A stretch of 5,736 nucleotides of DNA, taken from contig CAJMRD010000105.1 of the NCBI GenBank assembly GCA_905215725.1, forward strand, positions 1 through 5,736, read 5' to 3'. Of the stretch, positions 1 through 5,567 are shown piece after piece. The position numbers and the translations under genes are program-made. Position 1 is the first letter of the stretch. Each line of letters opens with the position of its first letter. The DNA is from an uncultured bacterium. GTDB lineage: Bacteria > Actinomycetota > Coriobacteriia > Coriobacteriales > Coriobacteriaceae. The notes under the pieces were generated by a model. That model saw only the letters and a list, made by a program, of their open reading frames with translations. It had not been told where the DNA came from and made no database searches.

Positions 1-2
1 TG

Positions 3-104
3 ACCGCGACGGTCAATCCCGAAAATGCGAATCAGGAAATCGTCTGGACGAGCGAAAACGAGGAAGTCGCCACCGTTGAAAACGGCGTCGTGACCGCGCT
101 GGGG
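3..104 (+). pseudogene. Fragment of a Big_2 (bacterial Ig-like) domain
   Basis: Frame 3 of the plus strand reads TATVNPENANQEIVWTSENE and then EVATVENGVVTALG. This is the familiar Big_2 pattern: T-A-T-V-x-P-E-N-A, then V-x-W-x-S-x-x-x-x-V-A-T-V-x-x-G-V-V-T-A-L. Such domains occur in tandem in large secreted or surface-anchored adhesin-like proteins. The expected continuation (roughly G-x-G-T-A-x-I-T) is missing. After about base 104 the frame runs into DNA whose minus strand is clearly an M20 peptidase. The piece is therefore the interior of a gene cut by a junction, and its upstream part lies outside the window. The alternative, that the Ig-like pattern is chance antisense of the M20 gene, is unlikely because the M20 homology stops just where the Ig-like pattern begins. 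Confidence 0.6.
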
Positions 105-788
105 CATGGCGCCGTGGCACGAGGTGCCGCGGACGTCGATGCGGAACCAGTCGGTATTGGCCATGCGCGGTCCGGGCTCGCAGCTCACGGTGCCGGCGTC
201 GACCTCACTCCAGATGTGCGCGGCGTAGGCGCCATCGACGCCGTCGAGCACACCCGTGCCGATCATGAGCTTAGCGCCCTGGCCGTTTTCCTCGCTGGGC
301 TGGAATACGATGCGGACTTCGCCGTGGATGTCGTCGGTCATATGGCGCAGGATTTGCAGCGTTCCGAGCATCATGGCGATATGGCAGTCGTGGCCGCAGG
401 CGTGCATGCAGCCCTCGTTGACGCTGGCGAACTCCTCGCCGGTCTGCTCGGTGACGGGCAGGGCATCGATGTCGGCGCGCAGCAGGATGCGGCGGCGTGG
501 CGTGCCGTCCTCGCGGTAGGCATCCGGCGCGGTGCCGCGAAGGGTCGCCACAAGGCCCGTCTTAAGGGGACGCTCGTAGGGGATATTCATGGCGTCAAGC
601 TGGTTGGCGATGTCGGAGGTCGTGCGCTCCTCGGCAAGGCTCAGCTCCGGGTGCTTATGGAAGTGGCGGCGCTGCTTGATGATATAGGGCTCAAACTCGG
701 TAGCGATATCTTTGATGGCTGCGGTGACGTCGTCAGCCGCGCGAGCCTCGGTCGCCGCCATAATCTGCTGTGCCTTGGTCTTCGTCAT
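3..788 (-). CDS. M20-family amidohydrolase, N-terminal two thirds (C-terminus lost at junction)
   Basis: The product is a zinc-type amidohydrolase or carboxypeptidase of the hippurate hydrolase/IAA-amino acid hydrolase group (M20D), expected to cleave N-acyl amino acids or small amides in the cytoplasm. The ATG at 788 has an AAGGAG ribosome site (799-804) 10 bases upstream. Visible motifs are RRHFHKHPELS (residues 40-50), RADIDALPV (104-112), the metal site CMHACGHDCH (127-136, Cys131 and His133), the Glu166-Glu167 pair in QPSEENGQGA, His191 in AHIW, and the dimerisation-domain motif CHGAMPQRG (224-232). Homology ends near residue 236 (base 81). Family members are usually about 390-400 residues, so about 160 residues are missing, including the C-terminal metal-ligand histidine. 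The frame stays open to the window edge, but its last 26 or so codons are antisense to the Ig-like fragment. As it stands the product should be inactive. It is divergent from the amidohydrolase at 945. Confidence 0.85.
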   Translation of the reverse strand, partial: MTKTKAQQIMAATEARAADDVTAAIKDIATEFEPYIIKQRRHFHKHPELSLAEERTTSDIANQLDAMNIPYERPLKTGLVATLRGTAPDAYREDGTPRRRILLRADIDALPVTEQTGEEFASVNEGCMHACGHDCHIAMMLGTLQILRHMTDDIHGEVRIVFQPSEENGQGAKLMIGTGVLDGVDGAYAAHIWSEVDAGTVSCEPGPRMANTDWFRIDVRGTSCHGAMPQRGHDAVFNGGDFLVFARPDDFLIRIFGIDRRG

Positions 789-839
789 GGTCGATTTGCT
801 CCTTGCTGGGTTGATCGCAAAATCGTACAGGCTCTCTCC

Positions 840-869
840 AGTATGCCACCTGCCGCTAGGGCTGGTAAA
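840..869 (-). promoter_or_regulatory. Candidate promoter of the M20 gene
   Basis: On the minus strand TTTACC (864-869) and CATACT (840-845) are separated by 18 bases and lie about 50 bases upstream of the ATG at 788. Each hexamer matches the sigma-70 consensus at four of six positions. This is the best pair I found by eye in the 156-base divergent intergenic region. No equally good pair was found for the plus-strand gene, only an isolated TACACT at 913-918. Confidence 0.3.
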
Positions 870-944
870 GTTGCCGTTTGCCGCTTGGGGTTTTGTTACA
901 AGGGCGGGGGAGTACACTCGGGGGTGTTGAATTTCCTGCCAGAG

Positions 945-2594
945 ATGGGGATGCCCATGCAACATATCGATCGGATTATCCGCTCCAAGAACGTCTTTAC
1001 CGCGCAAGACGGCATCGATACCGCCCGCGAGCTGGCGATTGCCATCGCAGGCGACCGTATCGTCGCAGTCGGTGCGCCCGATGACGTGATCGCCGCCGCT
1101 CCTGCCGCTACGTCGGTTATCGACTACGGCGAGCAGTTTGTCTGCCCCGGTTTCCATGACGCTCATCTGCACTTCTTCCATACCTCGGTCGGTTCCTCGC
1201 CGTACATGCTCATGGATATGGGCACGTCCGAGGCGGCGCTGGTGCAACATGCGCTCGAGTTTTCCCAGGACCTGCCCGACGACGCTTGGGTTGTGACGCA
1301 GGGCTGGCGCGACTACCGTTGGGACCCGCCCGAGCATCCTACCAAGGCGTCGCTCGATGTGGCATTCCCCGATCGTCCCTGTGTTATGTATTCGGGCGAC
1401 GGGCACACGCTGTGGCTCAACACCCGCGCACTCGATGCACTCGGCGTCACGCGCGACAGCGAGCCACCAGCGGGCGGTAGCTACGACAAGGACGCAAACG
1501 GCGAGCTCACGGGTATTGCTCACGAGGCGGCTGCCATGCAGCTGCTACCGCGCTGCCTTGAGTGGCTGGGCGAGGATCGCATCGCAAGCGCTTACGCCGA
1601 TCAAATGAGGCGGATGGCCGAGCAGGGCATCACCTCGATATGCGATATGTCGCTCATGCCCATGCCGGGCTGCGATTTTATCTGCGACGACGTCTATGAC
1701 AAGCTGCAGGCAGCCGGCAAGTTGGGCATCCGAGCCCATCTGTTCCCCACGCTGCTGGATGACCAGTCGCGCCTGGAAGAGCTGCAGGCACGTTACGCGA
1801 ACAACGCGCTGCTCTCGGCGCCAGGCTTTAAGCAGTTCTTCGACGGTGTGTCGAGCGAACACACGGCCTATCTCACCGAGCCCTATACCAACCCGCGCTT
1901 CCCGGGCGATCAGGGCCGTCTGACGGTTCCGGCTGAGCGCATGCGCAAACTGGTTCTGGCGGCCGCGGAGCGCGGTCACACCGTGCGCATCCACGTCATT
2001 GGTGACGGTGCGATTCATGCCGCGCTGGATATCTTCGAGGAGGCCGCCGACCTGTACGGCCTGCCCCAGCACGGCCATAACACGCTCGAGCACCTGGAGA
2101 ACCTCTTGCCCGAGGACATCGATCGTCTACGCAAGCTTAACGTCGTTGCCTCGAGCCAGCCCTGTCACATTACACTCGACCCGGGCGGCCCCGAGCGCGA
2201 TCTGGGCCTGGAACGCAGCCGCATCATGTGGCCGTTTGCGACCTATAAGCAGCGCGGCATCCGCCAAGCCTTCGGCACCGATAGCCCCATCACAGCTGTT
2301 ACAAGCATGAACGTGCTCTACACGGCTATCACGCGCCAGGATCCCAAAAGCCACTGGCCCGAGGGCGGCTGGTTACCGAGCGAGCGCATCGATGCAGCAA
2401 CAGCCCTGCGCAACTACACCCTGGGCAGCGCCTATGCAGCGGGCGACGAGCAAAACCTCGGCAGCTTGGAGCCCGGCAAGTATGCCGACCTGGTAGTCCT
2501 GGACCAAAACCCGCTCACCATCGACCCCCAAGAACTCCAAGCCACCAAGGTTCAGGCCACCTACCTGGTAGGTAACTTGATTTACGAGCGCTAA
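945..2594 (+). CDS. Amidohydro_3 family metal-dependent hydrolase (YtcJ-like)
   Basis: This is an intact amidohydrolase-superfamily enzyme of about 549 residues, the usual length for the family, predicted to hydrolyse an amide, imide or similar C-N bond. The substrate cannot be told from sequence, and no signal peptide is seen. An N-terminal beta-sandwich segment (RIIRSKNVFTA) leads to FHDAHLHFF with metal ligands His74 and His76. These are followed by GDGHTLWLN, FKQFFDG with Lys296 as the probable carboxylated bridging lysine, IHVIGDG (His350), LEHLENL (His383), FGTDSP (Asp446), and the C-terminal return to the sandwich, GSLEPGKYADLVVLDQNP. All expected catalytic positions are present. The start is uncertain. 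ATGs lie at 945, 951 and 957; the last gives MQHIDRIIRSK, which fits the family best. A GTG at 924 has GGGGGAG (906-912) upstream. The frame is open upstream to base 90, but that part is antisense to the M20 gene. It is divergent from the M20 gene and probably monocistronic. Confidence 0.9.
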   Translation: MGMPMQHIDRIIRSKNVFTAQDGIDTARELAIAIAGDRIVAVGAPDDVIAAAPAATSVIDYGEQFVCPGFHDAHLHFFHTSVGSSPYMLMDMGTSEAALVQHALEFSQDLPDDAWVVTQGWRDYRWDPPEHPTKASLDVAFPDRPCVMYSGDGHTLWLNTRALDALGVTRDSEPPAGGSYDKDANGELTGIAHEAAAMQLLPRCLEWLGEDRIASAYADQMRRMAEQGITSICDMSLMPMPGCDFICDDVYDKLQAAGKLGIRAHLFPTLLDDQSRLEELQARYANNALLSAPGFKQFFDGVSSEHTAYLTEPYTNPRFPGDQGRLTVPAERMRKLVLAAAERGHTVRIHVIGDGAIHAALDIFEEAADLYGLPQHGHNTLEHLENLLPEDIDRLRKLNVVASSQPCHITLDPGGPERDLGLERSRIMWPFATYKQRGIRQAFGTDSPITAVTSMNVLYTAITRQDPKSHWPEGGWLPSERIDAATALRNYTLGSAYAAGDEQNLGSLEPGKYADLVVLDQNPLTIDPQELQATKVQATYLVGNLIYER

Positions 2595-2613
2595 GTATTC
2601 ATGCCGTACCGTT

Positions 2614-2668
2614 AAGCGCGGCTCGGGCAGCCTATTTTGGGATAGCACTCGAGCCGCGTTTGCGTTTT
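2614..2668 (+). terminator. Intrinsic terminator of the amidohydrolase gene
   Basis: CGCGGCTCG (2617-2625) pairs perfectly with CGAGCCGCG (2650-2658), and AAG/TTT extends the stem at its base. The 24-base loop can form a small inner stem (CTAT/ATAG). The tail TTTGCGTTTT follows. The hairpin begins 20 bases after the stop codon at 2592-2594, the expected place. Confidence 0.8.
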
Positions 2669-2849
2669 GGTGGGGATCCGCCATGAGCGTCCCTGCTCTG
2701 TTGGATTTGGGTGCGGGGCGGAGGTGCTGCTGCCCCGCGCTCAATTTGGACACCAGCAATGCTATCTCTTGGTGTTTTGCATACTTCCCATTACAGATCG
2801 CATAAAAAGGCTGGGATGTCCTTTCTGATCCTGATGTACCCCCGCCCGT
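2669..2849. other. Non-coding stretch with weak hairpins
   Basis: No convincing gene is seen. Open frames here are short, lack good ribosome sites, and show no recognisable family. Two modest hairpins are visible: GCGGGGC/GCCCCGC (2713-2719 with 2732-2738), and ACACCA/TGGTGT (2750-2755 with 2770-2775) followed by TTT. A weak promoter-like pair, TTGCAT (2777-2782) and CATAAA (2801-2806) with an 18-base gap, could drive an unannotated small RNA, but the evidence is thin. Confidence 0.3.
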
Positions 2850-3089
2850 GCCGTGCAAAAAACGGAGTATTCAGCACCGCGAGCTCTGCCGGTGCCGCTG
2901 CGGCTGAGTAACGTTGCGGAGATTGACGTCATTTTGGGGTCCGGCGCGGCGCGAAGCATGCCTTTTTGTCCTGGCGGGGTTTGCCTGCCGACTCAAATCG
3001 CCGGTCGAAGGCGTCCTTGGGACCAATATGGTGTGTCCGGCGTGTATGCAGCCGTCCTGGCTTGCTGAATACTCCCAAAAATGCACGGC
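2850..3089. repeat. 240-bp intergenic unit bounded by 27-bp inverted repeats
   Basis: The left end (2850-2876) and the reverse complement of the right end (3063-3089) both read GCCGTGCA, then six variable bases, then GGAGTATTCAGCA. Twenty-one of 27 positions match without gaps. The mismatches form one block, the A-tract: AAAAAC on the left and CAAAAA on the right of the same strand. A second small hairpin (GCACCG 2874-2879 with CGGTGC 2890-2895) overlaps the inner edge of the left end. The interior of 186 bases shows no believable gene. The layout suggests a small non-autonomous mobile element or a dispersed intergenic repeat. No target-site duplication was identified, so mobility is inference. 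Confidence 0.6.
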
Positions 3090-3158
3090 GCTCCCCAGGG
3101 GACCCGTGCGCGCAGCGAAAACCATGCCCATGTCGTTATCCGCATCGCCATTTTGCTG

Positions 3159-3384
3159 CACTGACTTTTCTGAATGCCGGGCTCGAATTAGTTAACCTGC
3201 CTCCCGTGTGGCTCCGGAGGGGCGGGGCATAAGGTTTATCGCGAGTTCCGCACGAGCCGAAGGCCACTTAATGTGGCCTTCGTGCGAGCAGGACTGCCCG
3301 AGCAGGAAACCTTACGCCCCGCCCCTCCGGAGCCACACGGGAGGCATCGCTAAGTTATCCCCCAGCATTCAGAAAATCTAAGTG
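3159..3384. repeat. Large concentric palindrome upstream of groES
   Basis: The core arms at 3198-3237 and 3307-3346 are 40 bases each and match at 39 positions (only A3229/C3315 fails). Each arm itself contains the palindrome CTCCGGAG. Outside the core the symmetry continues in decayed form: TTTTCTGAATGC (3166-3177) faces GCATTCAGAAAA (3365-3376), with an overall register shift of one base, out to CACT/AGTG at 3159 and 3384. Near the centre is a further hairpin, GAAGGCCAC/GTGGCCTTC (3259-3267 with 3273-3281), extendable by CGCAC/GTGCG with a five-base bulge. The inner hairpin has no T-tract, so it is not a classic terminator. It ends about 20 bases before the groE promoter region. Confidence 0.85.
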
Positions 3385-3401
3385 CCAAAAAATAAGATTT
3401 T

Positions 3402-3486
3402 TTGACTCCGTGTTGTATAACCCGCCATTCGTGGGTACCATTCAACGCGTACGCAAACAAAAAGGGTTAATTCGCGTGGTATAACC
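3402..3486 (+). promoter_or_regulatory. groES-groL promoter/operator region
   Basis: TTGACT (3402-3407) and TATAAC (3416-3421) are good single hexamers but only 8 bases apart, so they cannot form one sigma-70 promoter. TATAAC is the better -10 candidate, with no clear -35 at 16-18 bases. GTTGTATAACC (3412-3422) recurs as GTGGTATAACC (3476-3486), ten of 11 matching. An inverted copy of the core, GGTTA, lies at 3465-3469 and forms a GGTTA-N12-TAACC palindrome with the second copy. These repeats could be an operator or two alternative -10 elements. No CIRCE (TTAGCACTC-N9-GAGTGCTAA) or HAIR-like element was seen. The exact transcription start is not determinable. Confidence 0.35.
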
Positions 3487-3513
3487 GCGCGGCCCAAAAA
3501 GGAGGAGACAAGC

Positions 3514-3807
3514 ATGTCGTCTTTGAAGCCGCTTGCAGATCGTGTTCTGGTCAAGCCCGACGAGGCCGAGCAGAAGACCGCTTCTGGTCTGTACATCGCC
3601 AGCAACGCTCAGGAGAAGCCGCAGCGCGGCACCATCGTTGCCGTGGGCGCCGGCAAGGTCAACGACAAGGGTGAGCGCATCCCCATGGACGTCAAGGTTG
3701 GCGACGTTGTCATCTACGGTAAGTTCGGTGGCAACGAGGTCAAGGTCGACGGCGAGAAGTATCTGCTGATGCGCGCCGACGACATCTATGCTGTCGTCGA
3801 GGCCTAG
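3514..3807 (+). CDS. groES: Co-chaperonin GroES (Cpn10)
   Basis: GroES is the heptameric lid that caps the GroEL cylinder and encloses unfolded protein during the ATP cycle in the cytoplasm. The 97-residue product has the full family length, beginning LKPLADRVLVKPDEAEQKTA. A mobile loop spans about residues 17-34, followed by the barrel motifs GTIVAVGAGK and KVGDVVIYGKFGG, and the ending YLLMRADDIYAVVEA. The GroEL-contacting tripeptide at the loop tip is Leu26-Tyr27-Ile28 after Gly25, where many homologues have I-V-L or L-V-I. The ATG at 3514 is preceded by the strong site AAGGAGGAG (3499-3507). groL follows after 96 bases with a hairpin but no terminator T-tract, consistent with one operon. 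Confidence 0.98.
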   Translation: MSSLKPLADRVLVKPDEAEQKTASGLYIASNAQEKPQRGTIVAVGAGKVNDKGERIPMDVKVGDVVIYGKFGGNEVKVDGEKYLLMRADDIYAVVEA

Positions 3808-3837
3808 TCTCGTCAGAATCTCTGATTCGTCTTTGAA

Positions 3838-3877
3838 CGCGCCCGCCGCATAGGACTCGGAAGCGGCGGCGCGAGTC
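3838..3877 (+). promoter_or_regulatory. GC-rich hairpin between groES and groL, just upstream of the groL ribosome site
   Basis: CGCGCCCGCCGC (3838-3849) pairs with GCGGCGGCGCG (3863-3873) with one bulged C and a 13-base loop. The loop contains GACTCG (3854-3859), which is complementary to CGAGTC (3872-3877) immediately after the stem. This allows a pseudoknot or an alternative hairpin that excludes part of the first. No T-tract follows, so it is unlikely to terminate fully. The groL site GGAGG (3889-3893) starts 12 bases downstream. Processing of groESL mRNA at an intergenic hairpin is known in Agrobacterium; the same role here is inference. Confidence 0.55.
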
Positions 3878-3903
3878 ACATTTCTTTTGGAGGATTACCT
3901 ACC

Positions 3904-5541
3904 ATGGCAAAGAACATTACGTTCAACACCGATGCCCGCGCTAAGCTTGCCAAGGGCGTCAACACTCTGGCCGACGCCGTTACCGTCACCATGGGCCCCA
4001 AGGGTCGCTACGTTGCGCTGCAGCGCACGTTCGGTGCCCCGACCATCACCAACGACGGCGTTTCCGTCGCCAAGGAGATCGAGCTCGAGGACAACATCGA
4101 GAACATGGGCGCTCAGCTGGTGAAGGAGGTCGCCACCAAGACCAACGACACCGTGGGTGACGGCACCACTACCGCAACCCTGCTCGCTCAGGCCATCGTC
4201 AACGACGGTCTGCGCAACGTCGCCGCTGGCGCCAACCCGCTGGCCATCCGTCGCGGCATCGATAAGGCCGTCAACGCCGCCGTCGCCGAGATGAAGAAGC
4301 AGGCCAAGCCGGTCGAGACCAAGGAGCAGATCGCTTCCGTCGGTACCATCTCCGCCGGTGACCCCGAGGTCGGCGAGAAGATCGCCGAGGCCATGGAGGT
4401 CGTGGGCAAGGACGGCGTCATCACCGTCGAGGATTCCCAGACGTTCGACATCACCATCGACACCGTCGAGGGCATGCAGTTCGACAAGGGCTATGTCTCC
4501 GCTTACTTCGTCACGGACAACGACCGCATGGAGGCCGTGATGAAGGATCCGTACATCCTCATCACCGACCAGAAGATCTCCAGCGTTCAGGACATCATGC
4601 CCGTTCTCGAGGCTGTCCAGCGCGCTGGCCGTGGCCTGCTCATCATCGCTGAGGACATCGACGGCGAGGCTCTGCCGACCCTGGTCCTCAACAAGATCCG
4701 TGGCGCCCTCAACGTCTGCGCCGTCAAGGCCCCGGGCTACGGCGATCGCCGCAAGCGCATCCTCGAGGACATCGCCGTCCTCACCGGTGGCCAGGCTGCC
4801 CTGGACGAGCTGGGCGTGAAGGTTGCTGACATCACCGCTGATATGCTCGGTACCGCTAAGTCCGTCACCATCTCCAAGGACAACACCGTCATCGTCGGCG
4901 GCGCTGGCTCCAAGGAGGCCATCGACGCCCGTATCGCTCAGATCAAGGGCGAGATGGAGAACACCACCTCTGACTTCGACCGTGAGAAGCTCCAGGAGCG
5001 CCTGGCCAAGCTCTCCGGTGGCGTTGCCGTCATCAAGGTCGGCGCTGCTACCGAGTCCGAGCTCAAGGAGATCAAGCACCGCGTCGAGGACGCCCTGCAG
5101 GCTACCCGCGCTGCTGTCGAGGAGGGCATTGTCGCTGGCGGCGGCGTCGCCTTCATGGACGCTGCTCCTGCGCTCGACGCTGTCGAGATCGACGACCCCG
5201 AGGAGAAGATCGGCGTCGACATCGTCAAGAAGGCTCTGACCGCTCCGGTCGCCACCATCGCCAAGAACGCTGGCTTTGAGGGCGCTGTCGTGGTCGACAA
5301 GGTTGCCGAGCTGCCCGCCGGCCAGGGTCTCAACTCTGCCAACGGCGAGTGGGGCGACATGATCGAGATGGGCGTCCTCGACCCCGTCAAGGTCAGCCGC
5401 GTCACCCTGCAGAACGCTGCTTCTGTCGCCAGCCTGATCCTCATCACCGAGGCCACCGTCTCCGATGTGCCCAAGAACACTCAGCTTGAGGACGCTATCG
5501 CTGCTGCTACCGCTGGTCAGCAGGGCGGCGGTATGTACTAA
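3904..5541 (+). CDS. groL: 60-kDa chaperonin GroEL (Cpn60)
   Basis: GroEL is the double-ring ATP-driven folding chaperonin that works with GroES in the cytoplasm. The 545-residue product has full family length. Visible motifs are the phosphate-binding LADAVTVTMGPKGR (residues 22-35), FGAPTITNDGVSVAKEIELE, DTVGDGTTTAT with Asp86, the apical-domain stretch GYVSAYFVTDNDRMEA, PGYGDRRK, the catalytic Asp396 in RVEDALQATR, and the chaperonin signature AAVEEGIVAGGG (403-414). Tyr36 replaces the Asn usually found in the GRNV segment beside the nucleotide site. The C-terminus is GQQGGGMY, a short version of the GGM tail. ATG at 3904 follows GGAGG with 10 bases between. It is co-transcribed with groES and ends in a strong hairpin at 5618-5655. 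The codon use is that of a highly expressed gene. Confidence 0.98.
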   Translation: MAKNITFNTDARAKLAKGVNTLADAVTVTMGPKGRYVALQRTFGAPTITNDGVSVAKEIELEDNIENMGAQLVKEVATKTNDTVGDGTTTATLLAQAIVNDGLRNVAAGANPLAIRRGIDKAVNAAVAEMKKQAKPVETKEQIASVGTISAGDPEVGEKIAEAMEVVGKDGVITVEDSQTFDITIDTVEGMQFDKGYVSAYFVTDNDRMEAVMKDPYILITDQKISSVQDIMPVLEAVQRAGRGLLIIAEDIDGEALPTLVLNKIRGALNVCAVKAPGYGDRRKRILEDIAVLTGGQAALDELGVKVADITADMLGTAKSVTISKDNTVIVGGAGSKEAIDARIAQIKGEMENTTSDFDREKLQERLAKLSGGVAVIKVGAATESELKEIKHRVEDALQATRAAVEEGIVAGGGVAFMDAAPALDAVEIDDPEEKIGVDIVKKALTAPVATIAKNAGFEGAVVVDKVAELPAGQGLNSANGEWGDMIEMGVLDPVKVSRVTLQNAASVASLILITEATVSDVPKNTQLEDAIAAATAGQQGGGMY

Positions 5542-5567
5542 GGCCGACAAGGTCTAGAACTCCCACC

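Noticed and set aside
90..2594. A single 834-residue plus-strand open frame running into the amidohydrolase
   Set aside because: Its first 280 or so residues are antisense to the well-supported M20 gene and resemble no family. The frame is simply open by chance, and the true hydrolase starts near 945-957.
2871..3161. A 96-residue minus-strand open frame in the intergenic repeat
   Set aside because: It has no convincing ribosome site or family motif, and it spans most of the inverted-repeat-bounded unit, so its EYSA-like segments come from the repeat sequence. It may be annotated as hypothetical in some genomes, but I cannot support it.
3238..3306. Invertible promoter switch between the 40-bp arms upstream of groES
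   Set aside because: The enclosed segment has no promoter-like hexamers and is itself nearly symmetrical, so inversion would change little. No recombinase gene is nearby.
2614..3384. CRISPR array or tRNA in the gene-free stretch
   Set aside because: There are no regularly spaced direct repeats and no cloverleaf or TTCRANN-type T-loop. The repeats present are inverted pairs.
3402..3421. TTGACT plus TATAAC as one sigma-70 promoter
   Set aside because: The gap is 8 bases, far below the 16-18 needed.
3895..5550. A 551-residue minus-strand open frame opposite groL
   Set aside because: It is a shadow created by the codon bias of groL. Its composition (D, L, G, V rich without motifs) matches no protein family.
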